Translations under genes and position numbers: made by a program
The notes under the pieces: generated by a model
The model's database searches: none
What the model was told of the DNA's origin: nothing
Seen by the model: only the letters and a program-made list of their open reading frames with translations
Assembly: GCA_945881775.1 (NCBI GenBank)
Contig: CAMCVE010000014.1
Location: forward strand, 1-64,000
Origin: Bacteriovorax stolpii
GTDB lineage: Bacteria > Bdellovibrionota > UBA2428
Reading direction: 5' to 3'
Length of the DNA stretch: 64,000 bases
In this document: piece by piece, positions 17,215-26,527 of the stretch
Position numbering within the stretch: position 1 is the first letter of the stretch
How the letters are laid out: each line of letters starts with the position of its first letter

Positions 17215-18192
17215 ATGACGATGACTCAGAAATTATTTGTGTTCCCCGGACAGGGTTCTCAATATCCCGGCATGGGCAAAGATTGGTTTTCGAATTTTAA
17301 AGCAGCGAAAGAAGCCTTTGAGGAAGCTTCGGACTTTACCGGACTGAACCTCAAGAGACTCTGTTTTGAGGGCTCGGAATCTGAGCTGCGTGCGACCGAA
17401 GTCACGCAACCCGCAATTCTCACAACGACCGTCGCGATATTCCGCAGCCTTGAGATCAACAAGACGGGTCTCTATGCCGGGCACTCTCTAGGAGAATATT
17501 CCGCTTTGGTGTGTGCCGGTGCTCTAGCACTTGGCCCCGCAGCTCGACTCGTTAAAAACCGTGGCAGTTACATGCAAGAGGCCGTACCCGCAGGGAAGGG
17601 TGCCATGGCCGCTCTCGTGTTCCGTCCCAAGACCGACGGCACCGAGAAGGCCGATGCACTCTGTCGCGAGATCTCGGCTCTTGGACAGGGTTTTGTGAGC
17701 GTCGCAAATTACAACACCCCCGAGCAGATCGTGATTTCAGGAGAAAGTGAGGCTGTGAAAGCGGCGTCCGAGCGCGCTTTGCTCGCCCCCTACGAGGCTC
17801 GTAAAGTGGTGCCGCTCAACGTGAGCGCCCCTTTCCATTGCCGGCTTATGAAACCTGCTGCTGATCGCTTGGCTGGCGAGCTAAAGAGCGCGCCTTGGAC
17901 GCCTGTTAAGACCAGCTATATTGCCAACGTCGATGCCACTCTGTATTCGCTCGAGAATACTCTCGATAAAGTCGCCGAGCGGCTCATCGAGCAAGTGGAT
18001 CATTCGGTATTGTGGACTCAGAGCCTGCACACAGCTCTTCGTCTTGAAGCGCGCCGACTCATTGAAGTGGGGCCCGGCGCAGTCCTGAGTGGTATGGCCA
18101 AGCGTGTGTCGCTTGGTGAAATTGGTTTCGAAACGGTCAATATTGACCAAGTGGAGGGGTTTAAGAATGTCCAATCTCAGTTGGGGACTTGA
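17215..18192 (+). CDS. fabD: Malonyl-CoA-ACP transacylase
   Basis: Transfers malonyl from CoA to the acyl carrier protein. The motifs FPGQGSQYPGMG near the start, the nucleophile GHSLGEYSAL (Ser about residue 90) and APFHCRLM with the catalytic His are present. It has 325 residues. It starts one base after the fabH stop (ATG at 17215; another at 17221) and its end overlaps fabG by 26 bp, so the three are translationally linked. Confidence 0.97.
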   Translation: MTMTQKLFVFPGQGSQYPGMGKDWFSNFKAAKEAFEEASDFTGLNLKRLCFEGSESELRATEVTQPAILTTTVAIFRSLEINKTGLYAGHSLGEYSALVCAGALALGPAARLVKNRGSYMQEAVPAGKGAMAALVFRPKTDGTEKADALCREISALGQGFVSVANYNTPEQIVISGESEAVKAASERALLAPYEARKVVPLNVSAPFHCRLMKPAADRLAGELKSAPWTPVKTSYIANVDATLYSLENTLDKVAERLIEQVDHSVLWTQSLHTALRLEARRLIEVGPGAVLSGMAKRVSLGEIGFETVNIDQVEGFKNVQSQLGT

Positions 18193-18940
18193 AGGAAAAA
18201 GTATCCTTGTCACAGGATCGAACCGAGGAATCGGCAAGGGCATTGCCGAATCACTTGCCAAGGCTGGAGCCTCGGTTGGGGTCACTTACTCCGGATCCTC
18301 TCCCGAAAGCGAAGCCAAGGCTCATGCGCTCTGCAAGGAACTCGAAGGCTATGGCGGTCGAGCCATAGCGATCGCGGTTAACGTCGCAGACGAAGACCAA
18401 TGTAAGGCTGCGGTCGACCGGATGGTCAAAGAGTTTGGCGGCCTCTACGGCCTTGTGAACAACGCCGGTGTCGCGATCGACCAACTCACGCTTCGTTATA
18501 AAGCCGACGACTGGGACAAACTCATGTCCATCAATCTCAAAGGAGCCTTTTTGATGTCCAAGGCTGCGCTGCGTCCGATGATGAAGCAAGAGCAGGGCGC
18601 CTCGATTGTGAACATGAGCTCTGTCGTGGGTCTGATGGGAAATGCCGGCCAGGCCGTCTACGCCGCATCCAAGGCCGGCCTCGTGGGTATGACCAAATCC
18701 CTCGCTCGAGAGTTCGCTTCGCGACAGTTGAGGGTCAATGCCGTTGCCCCCGGCTTCATCGACACCGAAATGACTCAGGCCATGACCCCAGAGGCCCGCA
18801 CCAAGCTTTCTGCCGAGATTCCGCTCCAAAGCCTTGGCAATGTTGAGGATATCGCGGCTGGGACCCTTTATCTCCTGTCACCTTTGTCACGATATGTCAC
18901 TGGACAGGTGCTCAGCATCAATGGTGGCTTGTATATGTAA
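18167..18940 (+). CDS. fabG: 3-oxoacyl-ACP reductase
   Basis: A short-chain dehydrogenase that reduces 3-oxoacyl-ACP with NADPH. It has the Rossmann motif TGSNRGIGKGIAE, NNAGVA, and the Ser-Tyr-Lys triad in NMSSVVG and YAASKAG. The C-terminal GQVLSINGGLYM is typical. The start at 18167 is set by GGAGGGG seven bases upstream, inside the end of fabD. It has 257 residues. Confidence 0.97.
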   Translation: MSNLSWGLEGKSILVTGSNRGIGKGIAESLAKAGASVGVTYSGSSPESEAKAHALCKELEGYGGRAIAIAVNVADEDQCKAAVDRMVKEFGGLYGLVNNAGVAIDQLTLRYKADDWDKLMSINLKGAFLMSKAALRPMMKQEQGASIVNMSSVVGLMGNAGQAVYAASKAGLVGMTKSLAREFASRQLRVNAVAPGFIDTEMTQAMTPEARTKLSAEIPLQSLGNVEDIAAGTLYLLSPLSRYVTGQVLSINGGLYM

Positions 18941-18963
18941 TTTCATCGGTTTATTAAGGGGCT

Positions 18964-18980
18964 GCCGGGTCTGACTCGGC
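18964..18980 (+). promoter_or_regulatory. Intergenic hairpin between fabG and acpP
   Basis: GCCGGGT-CTG-ACTCGGC forms a 7-bp stem with one G-U pair and a 3-base loop. There is no T tract, so it is not a good terminator. It may protect or process the acpP message, which is normally needed in large excess over the other fab products. Confidence 0.35.
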
Positions 18981-19020
18981 AATCCGGGTAAAGCCGATTA
19001 GAAAGAGGTAGAAACCTATT

Positions 19021-19257
19021 ATGAATATCGAAGAAAAAGTAAAAGACATTATCGTCGAACAACTCAACGTTCCCCCTGAGAGCGTTTCCCCTGAGGCTTC
19101 CTTCATCGATGACCTCGGTGCTGACAGTCTCGACATCGTCGAGCTCGTCATGACGATGGAAGAAGAGTTCGATCTCGAGATTCCCGACGAAGACGCAGAA
19201 AAAATCAAATGCGTTGGCGACGTGATCTCTTACGTCACAACCAAAGCTAAGGCGTAA
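19021..19257 (+). CDS. acpP: Acyl carrier protein
   Basis: A 78-residue acidic carrier of growing acyl chains. The phosphopantetheine site is the Ser of [11 protein letters not shown] (about residue 37). AGAGG lies upstream of the ATG. It sits between fabG and fabF, its usual place. Confidence 0.98.
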   Translation: MNIEEKVKDIIVEQLNVPPESVSPEASFIDDLGADSLDIVELVMTMEEEFDLEIPDEDAEKIKCVGDVISYVTTKAKA

Positions 19258-19281
19258 ATTTTTAGGGAGGCGGAGACCGGC

Positions 19282-20538
19282 ATGTCGAAGCGGACTCTTG
19301 CAAACTCTGGAAAACGCGTTGTTGTCACCGGGATGGGCTGTGTCAGCCCTCTCGGTCACAATGTCGAAGACACATGGGCGTCTCTGCTGGAGGGGCGTTC
19401 AGGTGCCGCAACGATAACAGGCTTCGACCCTTCAAAGCTCGATGTCACTTTCGCCTGCGAAGTGAAGGGCTTTGATCCCACTCTCTACATTCCCAAAAAA
19501 GATCAGAGGCGCATGGACCGCTTCATCCTTCTTGGATTCTCGGCAGCCTCGCAGGCGATCGCGCAGGCTAAGCTCACCACTTCCGATCATGTGAATCCCG
19601 AACGCGTGGCGGTTTATCTCGCCTCCGGCATGGGAGGTCTGCCTGGCATCGAAGCCCAACACAGTGACATGCTCCAAAAAGGCCGCATCTCGCCCTTCTT
19701 TATTCCGCAAGTTATTCCGAACATGCTCGCAGGACAGGTCAGTATTCAGTTCGGATTCAAAGGACCCAATTTCAGTATCGCGTCGGCTTGCTCGAGCTCG
19801 GCGCACGCCATCGGTGAGGCCGCTCGTCTTATTGAGCGCGGCGATGCTGACATCGCGATCGCGGGCGGTGCAGAAGCAGCGATCAGTCCGCTAGGGATCG
19901 CAGGTTTTGCAACGATGAAGGCGCTCTCCACTCGCAACGAAGCTCCGGAGAAGGGCTCTCGTCCCTTCGATCGTGATCGTGACGGTTTTGTCATGGGCGA
20001 AGGTGGTGCGGTTCTGGTTCTTGAATCCCTCGAAAGCGCCGAAAAGCGCGGTGCCACCATCATTGCAGAGATCGTGGGTTACGGTTCCAACTCCGATGCC
20101 TACCACATGACCAGTCCCTCCGAAGGCGGCGAGGGTGGCGCGAGGTGCGTGCAGCTCGCTCTGCAGGATGCCGGACTTGATGCAAGCGAGGTGGATGTCG
20201 TGAACATGCACGGAACTTCGACGCCTCAAGGTGATGTCGCCGAGAGCTTGGGACTCATGAGCGTCTTTGGAGAACGGGCCAAGAAGATTCATTGCACCTC
20301 GTCGAAGTCCATGACAGGGCATCTGCTAGGCGGCGCGGGCGCTATCGAGGCTCTTTTCTCTGCACTCTACCTCAAGCACCAGGTTGTTTCTCCGACGATC
20401 AACCTCGACAATCAAGACGAGCGCTGCCTGCTGAACTACACTCCGAACAGAGCGCAAAGCGCGAAGCTTCGAGTCGCCGTTTCCAACAGTTTTGGGTTTG
20501 GCGGGACCAATGCCACTCTTGTGCTCAGGGCCATTTAA
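19282..20538 (+). CDS. fabF: 3-oxoacyl-ACP synthase II
   Basis: Elongation condensing enzyme with the Cys-His-His triad: SACSSSAHAIG, NMHGTSTPQGD and SMTGHLLGGAG. It has 418 residues, the usual length. AGGGAGGCGG precedes the ATG at 19282. It is the last gene of the fab run. Confidence 0.97.
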   Translation: MSKRTLANSGKRVVVTGMGCVSPLGHNVEDTWASLLEGRSGAATITGFDPSKLDVTFACEVKGFDPTLYIPKKDQRRMDRFILLGFSAASQAIAQAKLTTSDHVNPERVAVYLASGMGGLPGIEAQHSDMLQKGRISPFFIPQVIPNMLAGQVSIQFGFKGPNFSIASACSSSAHAIGEAARLIERGDADIAIAGGAEAAISPLGIAGFATMKALSTRNEAPEKGSRPFDRDRDGFVMGEGGAVLVLESLESAEKRGATIIAEIVGYGSNSDAYHMTSPSEGGEGGARCVQLALQDAGLDASEVDVVNMHGTSTPQGDVAESLGLMSVFGERAKKIHCTSSKSMTGHLLGGAGAIEALFSALYLKHQVVSPTINLDNQDERCLLNYTPNRAQSAKLRVAVSNSFGFGGTNATLVLRAI

Positions 20539-20608
20539 GCTCCCCACTTCTACAATCTTTCAGGCTCGATCCTTGCCAGGATGACCAAGGCTGCCTAGAA
20601 CTTTTTGT

Positions 20609-21079
20609 GTGAAGTCGCTGTTTATCGCCGCTGATCACGCCGGGTTTGAGCTCAAAGACACGCTCAAGAACTTGCTGCCCGAAATCGCCTGGAAAGACCT
20701 CGGCACTCATTCCAAAGATTCCGTACATTATCCCGACTACGCCGCAAAGCTCGCTCGAGCTGTCATCGATTCGGGATTCCCGCTCACGGAAGCTTGCGGC
20801 GTACTCATTTGTGGATCGGGTGTGGGTGTGAGTATCGCCGCCAATCGCTTCCCCCAGATCCGCGCGGCTCTTGCTTGGAACGAAGAGATTGCTCGCCTGT
20901 CACGAGAACACAATCGCTCCAATGTCCTCTGCTTGCCGGCGCGTTTTTTGAGCGCGGAGGAAGCGAAGAAAATTGTCACAACCTGGCTCGATGCGAAGTT
21001 TATGGAAGGTCGACACGCTGAACGCGTCGAGCTCCTCAGTCAGCTCGGACCTCAAAGCAAAGAAGGGCTCTCCAGATGA
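20609..21079 (+). CDS. rpiB: Ribose-5-phosphate isomerase B
   Basis: Interconverts ribose 5-phosphate and ribulose 5-phosphate. The N-terminus ([15 protein letters not shown]), the active-site Cys motif [15 protein letters not shown] and the [13 protein letters not shown] segment identify it. It has 156 residues. GTG at 20609 is the only reasonable start, and no strong ribosome binding site is seen. Its stop overlaps the glyA ATG (ATGA). Confidence 0.94.
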   Translation: MKSLFIAADHAGFELKDTLKNLLPEIAWKDLGTHSKDSVHYPDYAAKLARAVIDSGFPLTEACGVLICGSGVGVSIAANRFPQIRAALAWNEEIARLSREHNRSNVLCLPARFLSAEEAKKIVTTWLDAKFMEGRHAERVELLSQLGPQSKEGLSR

Positions 21080-22350
21080 ACCGGCATTTCGAAGAAGATC
21101 TCAGCACCATAGATTCCGAAGTCCTTGCCGCAATGAAGTCCGAGTTTGGTCGCCAACGCGATCACTTGGAACTCATTGCTAGCGAGAACTACACGAGCCG
21201 AGCCGTCATCCAGGCCATGGGAACGATCCTCACCAACAAGTACGCAGAGGGATATCCCGGGAAGCGCTACTACGGTGGCTGCGAATACGTCGATATCGTC
21301 GAGGATCTCGCGCGCAAGCGCGGAGCTGAACTTTTCCGTCAGGGAGATTTCGTACCCCATGTGAACGTCCAATCGCACAGCGGCGCTCAAGCCAACCAAG
21401 CGGTCTTTCTGGCTTTCCTGCAGCCGGGCGACACCTATCTCGCTGCATCGCTTGATCAAGGGGGACATCTCACGCATGGATCGCCCGTGAACCAGTCAGG
21501 AAAATGGTTCAAGGCCGTTCATTACGGAGTCAACAAAGACACCGAGCGTTTCGAGATGGAAGAGATCCGTCGTTTGGCGCTGGAGTGCAAACCCAAGATC
21601 ATCATCTCGGGATATTCTGCCTACTCGCGCAGTATCGACTTTGCCAAATTCCGCGAGATCGCCGACGAAGTCGGCGCCATGCTTATGGTCGATATGGCTC
21701 ACATCAGCGGCCTTGTTGCCGGCGGAGCTCATGCCTCTCCTTTCCCTCACGCCCACATCGTGACCTCAACGACGCACAAGACCTTGCGAGGCCCTCGTTC
21801 AGGCATGATTTTGTGTCATCCGGAATTCGCCAAGAAAATCGATTCTGCCGTCTTCCCGGGTCTCCAGGGCGGCCCCCTGATGCACGTGATTGCCGCAAAA
21901 GCCGTGATGTTCAAAGAAGCGCTCGAGCCAGAATTCAAGAATTACGCTGCTCAAGTCGTGAAGAACGCTAAGGCCATGGCTTTAGCACTCGAAAAGAAGG
22001 GTTACCGCATTGTGAGCGGTGGCACAGACAACCATCTCTTTGTTGTCGACCTCTCTCCAAAAGGCCTCACGGGCAAAGAGGCTCAGGAAGCGCTCGACAA
22101 GTCGGGCATCAACGCCAATCGCAACACGATTCCTTTCGATAAGCAGTCGCCTTTTGTGACCAGTGGAGTTCGTCTTGGTTCTGCAGCAGTCACCACACGC
22201 GGGATGAAGGAATCCGAGATGCAAGAAATCGCAGACTCCATCGACCAGGCCCTACTGGGTCGAGCGGACGCCTCGAAGCTTCACCAAGTCCACGCCCGTG
22301 TTGCGACGATGTGCAATCGATTCCCAATCTATGCGGGAGAGCGCGGTTAA
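21076..22350 (+). CDS. glyA: Serine hydroxymethyltransferase
   Basis: A PLP enzyme interconverting serine and glycine and feeding one-carbon units to folate. The PLP lysine lies in [16 protein letters not shown]. The N-terminal [12 protein letters not shown] and [15 protein letters not shown] motifs are canonical. It has 424 residues. It is translationally coupled to rpiB, and the rpiB-glyA-nrdR order is common. Confidence 0.98.
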   Translation: MNRHFEEDLSTIDSEVLAAMKSEFGRQRDHLELIASENYTSRAVIQAMGTILTNKYAEGYPGKRYYGGCEYVDIVEDLARKRGAELFRQGDFVPHVNVQSHSGAQANQAVFLAFLQPGDTYLAASLDQGGHLTHGSPVNQSGKWFKAVHYGVNKDTERFEMEEIRRLALECKPKIIISGYSAYSRSIDFAKFREIADEVGAMLMVDMAHISGLVAGGAHASPFPHAHIVTSTTHKTLRGPRSGMILCHPEFAKKIDSAVFPGLQGGPLMHVIAAKAVMFKEALEPEFKNYAAQVVKNAKAMALALEKKGYRIVSGGTDNHLFVVDLSPKGLTGKEAQEALDKSGINANRNTIPFDKQSPFVTSGVRLGSAAVTTRGMKESEMQEIADSIDQALLGRADASKLHQVHARVATMCNRFPIYAGERG

Positions 22351-22351
22351 A

Positions 22352-22834
22352 GTGAATTGCCCGTATTGTAACCATCACGATTCACGAGTGCTTGACTCTC
22401 GTCCTGGTCCCGATGGTCATGGGATCAAGCGCCGACGCGAGTGTGGCGAATGCCTCAAGCGTTGGAAGACGATGGAGCGCGTCGACATCGAGATGCCGCT
22501 CGTCAAAAAGCGCAACAATACTTTTGAACCTTTTAATCGCGATAAGCTCCGATTAGCGATGCAGGTGTCGTGCGGAAAGCGTCCGGTGGCCTCGAGTCAG
22601 ATTGACAAAGTTGTGGCCGAGATCGAGTGGAAAATCATCCAAAATAACCAAGAGCATGTCACCACGCGCGAACTTGGCGAGGCCGTGATGCGAGCCCTTC
22701 GAGGCATCGATGAGATCGCCTACATTCGCTACGCGAGCGTCTACAAGCGCTTCCGCGACGTTGAGGAAATGATCGAGGGAATGCGCGATCTCTTGACGAT
22801 CGAGACGGGCCGCGACACTCCGGGAGAAGCTTAA
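22352..22834 (+). CDS. nrdR: Transcriptional repressor NrdR
   Basis: Zinc-ribbon and ATP-cone regulator of ribonucleotide reductase genes. The ribbon cysteines (NCPYC and ECGEC) open the protein, then the ATP-cone (VKKRNNTFEPFNRDKL) follows. The start is the GTG at 22352, two bases after the glyA stop, because NrdR proteins begin immediately before the first CPxC. An upstream in-frame ATG inside glyA is less likely. It has 160 residues. Confidence 0.95.
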   Translation: MNCPYCNHHDSRVLDSRPGPDGHGIKRRRECGECLKRWKTMERVDIEMPLVKKRNNTFEPFNRDKLRLAMQVSCGKRPVASSQIDKVVAEIEWKIIQNNQEHVTTRELGEAVMRALRGIDEIAYIRYASVYKRFRDVEEMIEGMRDLLTIETGRDTPGEA

Positions 22835-22836
22835 AT

Positions 22837-23877
22837 TTGAGCAGGTCCCCGGAAGAGCTCATGCGTTTTGCACTCGGTGAAGCCTATAAGGCTCCGCGCG
22901 CCGTCAGACCCAATCCGCGGGTAGGTTGTGCTTTAGAAACAACAAGCGGCGAGCTTGTTGTCGGGCATCACAAAAAGTGTGGCGAAGCCCACGCCGAAAG
23001 GCTGGTTTTAGATATTTGCCATGAGCGCGGACTCGAAACGCGAGGAGCTCGCGTCGCTGTTACCCTTGAGCCTTGTTCTCATCACGGACGCACGGCTCCG
23101 TGCGCTGACGCTTTGATCAAGGCCGGTGTCGCAGAGTTGATTGTTGCTGTCGAGGATCCCTTTCCAAGCGTCCAAGGACAAGGCCTTGCGAAACTGCGTG
23201 CTGCCGGTATCCGCACCACGGTCGGTGTCCTGAGCAGCAAGGCTGAGGCGGTCAATCGCGAGTGGTTGTTTTCGCAGCGCAAGAGACGTTCTTTTCTTAC
23301 TTTGAAAATGGCCACATCATGGGATGGTGGCTGGCAGAGTGCCTCCGGAACTTCCCAGTGGATCACATCCGAAGAGGCACGCGTTAAAGCTCAGCAACTG
23401 CGCCGCCGTGTGGATGCGATCGTCACGAGTCGATTGACAGTGAGTGCCGACAATCCTCGCTTCACGGCACGCAATCCCGACGGAAGCGATTCTCGAGATC
23501 AGCCGCAGGTCTTTGTGCTCAGTCAAAGTTCAGAGCCGTTAGTACTTACCGGACTGGCTCTCGCGTCACATCCACGAGGAGCCGAGCTCGCTAGATTTGC
23601 CTCACCCGAACTTTTTCTTCAAGAGACCCACGCGCGCGGTTTGCACGATGTGTTGTTGGAAGCGGGACCGGGTATGGCACAGGCTTTTTTGGAGGCCGGA
23701 TGTGTCGATGAAATCTGGAGTTTTGTTGAAACTCAGTTTCTCGGGGGTGGTGCGACTCTTAGATTTGGGGCGCCCTTTAATGGTGGAAGCTTGCCGGGAC
23801 TGCGTTTTGCTCTCCGAGACCTCGAAGCTCTAGGGCCGACATCGCTTCTGGCCGTGCTCGGTCCAAAAGAAGGATAG
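22837..23877 (+). CDS. ribD: Bifunctional riboflavin deaminase/reductase
   Basis: Carries out the second and third steps of riboflavin synthesis: deamination of the pyrimidine, then reduction of the ribosyl side chain. The deaminase zinc site is present (GEAHAER and EPCSHHGRTAPC), with the reductase domain after about residue 148 (TLKMATSWDGG, LLEAGPGMAQAFLEAG). The TTG at 22837 follows GGGAG and keeps the usual N-terminus; ATG at 22861 is the alternative. At 346 residues it is slightly short. It opens the rib gene group. Confidence 0.94.
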   Translation: MSRSPEELMRFALGEAYKAPRAVRPNPRVGCALETTSGELVVGHHKKCGEAHAERLVLDICHERGLETRGARVAVTLEPCSHHGRTAPCADALIKAGVAELIVAVEDPFPSVQGQGLAKLRAAGIRTTVGVLSSKAEAVNREWLFSQRKRRSFLTLKMATSWDGGWQSASGTSQWITSEEARVKAQQLRRRVDAIVTSRLTVSADNPRFTARNPDGSDSRDQPQVFVLSQSSEPLVLTGLALASHPRGAELARFASPELFLQETHARGLHDVLLEAGPGMAQAFLEAGCVDEIWSFVETQFLGGGATLRFGAPFNGGSLPGLRFALRDLEALGPTSLLAVLGPKEG

Positions 23878-23920
23878 GGTCATGAATCTTCAGAGCCAGC
23901 CTACCTCTGCAACAAGATGA

Positions 23921-24178
23921 CGAAGCCAATATTTTTTCGCGGTCCTTAAAGGTAACGTTTCCGTCTACGTGAAGTCGCCACGAGGGGTCCGAAGCCTTGT
24001 GTGCGTGCTCAAACAGGGGTCCGTTTTTGCCGAGAACGCTCTCAAGAAAGGCGGGCGTCGGAGCGCCTCAGTCTTTGCGAAGACTGAGGTCCAACTCCTC
24101 TCGAACCTTAGAGTGGCCTTGATGCTCGGAGATGTTGCCGCAAAACGTTTGCGAGACGAGATCCTAACGTTGACGTAA
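23921..24178 (+). pseudogene. Remnant of a cyclic-nucleotide-binding (CAP_ED) domain
   Basis: This lies in a 343-bp gap inside the riboflavin group. An open frame from after a TGA at 23918 to the TAA at 24176 reads as most of a cNMP-binding domain: YFFAVLKGNVSVYV (beta strands with the conserved Gly), then KQGSVFAENALKKGGRRSA, which resembles the phosphate-binding cassette G-x-x-F-G-E...R-x-A, then SVFAKTEVQLLSNL and a C-terminal helix. The start of the domain is missing. A neighbouring frame reads MTKPIFFRG before a T run (23932-23937), which suggests a frameshift. The only in-frame start is GTG at 23969, inside the domain. A perfect 10-bp hairpin lies at 24066-24089. I read it as a decayed gene; a short functional protein from the GTG is the alternative. 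Confidence 0.5.
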
Positions 24179-24220
24179 AGGCTCATTGCATGCCATGAGC
24201 GGGTTTGGGAGAATAAACTT

Positions 24221-24799
24221 ATGAGCCAAGCTTCAGATTACAGCGTTGAACTTGAATTTACCCCCAATCCCAATACTCTCAAATACACGACCAACGTCGC
24301 CTTTTTGCTGGCAGGAGCTCAGAATTTCAAAGATCTGGAAGCCGCACGAGGGAAATCGCCACTGGCGGAAAAGCTATTTGGGCTCGATGGGGTGGGCGCT
24401 ATCATGGTTGGCAAGAACTTTGTCACTGTGACACTTGTCGATCAGGACAGGCTCACTGAGCTCAACGAGGATATCATCTCGACCATCAAAGCCTTTCTCG
24501 CGACCGGTGAAAAGGCCATCAAACTCGAAGCAATGTCGTCTGCTGAGTCCTCACAGCAGGTCGTGCCCAAGACCGACATTGAGCGTAAAATCGTCGAGAT
24601 CCTCGACAACGACATTCGCCCTGCGGTGGCCATGGACGGTGGCGACATCACCTTCGAGAAGTTCGAAGATGGGATCGTCTTCTTGCATCTTAAGGGCGCG
24701 TGCGCGGGCTGTCCCTCCTCGACAGCAACTCTGAAGATGGGTATCGAGAACCGTCTTAAGGATTCGATTCCCGAAGTGACAGAAGTCGTCTCTATTTGA
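24221..24799 (+). CDS. Nfu-type iron-sulfur cluster scaffold protein
   Basis: A 192-residue protein with an Nfu N-terminal domain (TPNPNTLKYTTNVAF, FGLDGVGAIMVGKNFVTV) and a C-terminal NifU-like domain holding the cluster-binding CxxC (KGACAGCPSS). Such proteins carry Fe-S clusters to target enzymes. The order N-domain then CxxC domain matches eukaryotic and alphaproteobacterial Nfu proteins. It lies between ribD and ribE; there is no isc or suf gene in the window. Confidence 0.92.
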   Translation: MSQASDYSVELEFTPNPNTLKYTTNVAFLLAGAQNFKDLEAARGKSPLAEKLFGLDGVGAIMVGKNFVTVTLVDQDRLTELNEDIISTIKAFLATGEKAIKLEAMSSAESSQQVVPKTDIERKIVEILDNDIRPAVAMDGGDITFEKFEDGIVFLHLKGACAGCPSSTATLKMGIENRLKDSIPEVTEVVSI

Positions 24800-24813
24800 T
24801 AGACCGGCGGCAG

Positions 24814-25443
24814 ATGTTTACCGGTCTCGTCCAAGACACGGCTCGTGTCACCAGTTTCCAAAAAGACTCCTCCACGGACACATGGAACTTATGGGTCGAG
24901 ACTAATCTCGACATTTCGAACTGGCAGATCGGTGATTCGATCGCAAACAATGGTGTTTGCCTCACGGTAGTTTCCAAGAAGGGCGCTCAGGTACATTTTC
25001 AAGTTGGGCCCGAAACCCTCAAAGTGAGTAATTTTTCCAAATTGCGCGTGGGTCAGGGCGTGCACCTGGAACCCTCCCTCAAAATGGGAGACTCTCTTGG
25101 CGGACATTGGGTCTCGGGACACGTCGACACGACGGCTCGCGTGGTCAGTCGTGTTCCAGGGCAGGAAGTCCTGACCCTGAGCTTTCGTCTTGAAGGCGAA
25201 GGTCGCGACCGAGTGGCGCCGTTTCTGGTCCCTAAAGGCTCCATTGCTATCGACGGCGTAAGTCTCACTGTGAATCGGGTCCGTGATTCGGCTGGATTGA
25301 CAGACTTCGACGTGACGCTCATACCCCACACCGTTAAACTCACTCATTTTGCTGATCTTCTAGAAGGCGACTGGGTCAACCTCGAAGCCGACCTGATTGC
25401 TAAGCATGCAGCTCGGTGGGCGACGTACTGGAAGGAAGCCTAA
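24814..25443 (+). CDS. ribE: Riboflavin synthase, alpha subunit type
   Basis: Dismutates two lumazine molecules to form riboflavin. It has two lumazine-binding repeats, each beginning near MFTGLVQ and GHVDTTARV, with NGVCLTVV and IDGVSLTVN. The start is the ATG at 24814, giving the canonical MFTG N-terminus. It has 209 residues. Its stop is one base from the next gene. Confidence 0.96.
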   Translation: MFTGLVQDTARVTSFQKDSSTDTWNLWVETNLDISNWQIGDSIANNGVCLTVVSKKGAQVHFQVGPETLKVSNFSKLRVGQGVHLEPSLKMGDSLGGHWVSGHVDTTARVVSRVPGQEVLTLSFRLEGEGRDRVAPFLVPKGSIAIDGVSLTVNRVRDSAGLTDFDVTLIPHTVKLTHFADLLEGDWVNLEADLIAKHAARWATYWKEA

Positions 25444-25444
25444 T

Positions 25445-26524
25445 ATGACCGTTTTTGAGCGTGTTGAAAGAGCCATTGAGGCTTTGCGAGGAGGCGGCAT
25501 CGTGCTGCTTACGGACGACGCTGACAGAGAGAACGAGGGTGATCTTGTTCTTGCTGCCCAGTTCGCCACGCCCGAGAAAATCAACTTTATGGCCAAGCAT
25601 GCGCGTGGCCTCATTTGCCTGCCGATGGCCTCGCCTATTTTGGATCGTCTTGGACTTCCTCCGATGGTTCAAACCAACGAATCCAGTCTGGGGACTGCCT
25701 TTACGGTTTCGATTGGTTCTAAAAAAGGTATCACGACCGGGATCTCTGCCTTTGATCGTGCCCACACTATTCAAACGGCAATCGCAGAAGGGACGACTCG
25801 TGAGGATCTCGTTGTTCCGGGACATGTGTTCCCGCTTCGAGCTCGCGAGGGCGGGGTTCTTGTGCGCGCGGGCCACACAGAGGGCAGTGTCGATCTGGTA
25901 AAACTTGCGGGACTTTCGCCGGCCGCTGCCATCTGCGAGATCCTCAAAGAAGATGGTTCGATGGCCCGTCAAAAAGAACTCGAAAGTTTTGCGGTCGAGC
26001 ATCGCATCCCAATGCTGAGCATTGCAGACCTCATTGTTTACCGACTCAACTTCGACAATTCAGTCCTCAGCGAATCTTCGACTGAGAACCTCGGCAGCTT
26101 TGCCGGTCGTCCACTTTCATTGCGTCGTTTCATGTCTTCTCTCGACGGGGCGGAACATTGGGCCTTTGTTCTGGGAGATTCGTCAAAGATTTCTTCGGAG
26201 ACGTGTCGAGTCCGGGTCCAGAAATCTCAACCGCTCAGCGAAATGCTGGAGGGCCTCTCCAGCGGGACACATCCCTTTAAAAAAGTCTTCGATCGTTTGG
26301 CGGAAAGCTCCGTTGGAGTGCTCGTCTATCTGCGCTCTGCCGGGACTAGCAAGCGCTCGCTGGAAGAGGAATCCTCCGAAGAAAATTTCCGCAGTTACGG
26401 AGTGGGTGCACAAATTCTGAGGCGCATCGGCGTCAAGAAGATGGAACTTGTTACCGATCATCCCAAGAAACTTGTAGGTCTCGAGGGTTTTGGCCTCGAA
26501 GTGACCGGCACGAAAGGCACTTGA
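25445..26524 (+). CDS. ribBX: RibBX: 3,4-dihydroxy-2-butanone-4-phosphate synthase with degenerate GTP cyclohydrolase II domain
   Basis: A 359-residue protein. The N-terminal half is a normal DHBP synthase (LLTDDADRENEGDLV, TAFTVSI, GITTGISAFDRAHT, RAREGGVLVRAGHTEGSVDL). The C-terminal half still shows the RibA end (SYGVGAQILRRIGVKKMELVTDHPKKLVGLEGFGLEV). It lacks the zinc-binding C-x10-C-x-C block and the GRGIGL-type catalytic loop, reading RSAGTSKRSLEEE instead. It should not have GTP cyclohydrolase II activity. Such RibBX forms are known in Proteobacteria, so a separate ribA must be elsewhere. The start at 25445 follows GGAAG. Confidence 0.88.
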   Translation: MTVFERVERAIEALRGGGIVLLTDDADRENEGDLVLAAQFATPEKINFMAKHARGLICLPMASPILDRLGLPPMVQTNESSLGTAFTVSIGSKKGITTGISAFDRAHTIQTAIAEGTTREDLVVPGHVFPLRAREGGVLVRAGHTEGSVDLVKLAGLSPAAAICEILKEDGSMARQKELESFAVEHRIPMLSIADLIVYRLNFDNSVLSESSTENLGSFAGRPLSLRRFMSSLDGAEHWAFVLGDSSKISSETCRVRVQKSQPLSEMLEGLSSGTHPFKKVFDRLAESSVGVLVYLRSAGTSKRSLEEESSEENFRSYGVGAQILRRIGVKKMELVTDHPKKLVGLEGFGLEVTGTKGT

Positions 26525-26527
26525 TCC

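Noticed and set aside
23878-24220. FMN riboswitch in the riboflavin operon
   Set aside because: None of the conserved RFN-element blocks could be found; the segment reads better as a cNMP-binding-domain remnant.
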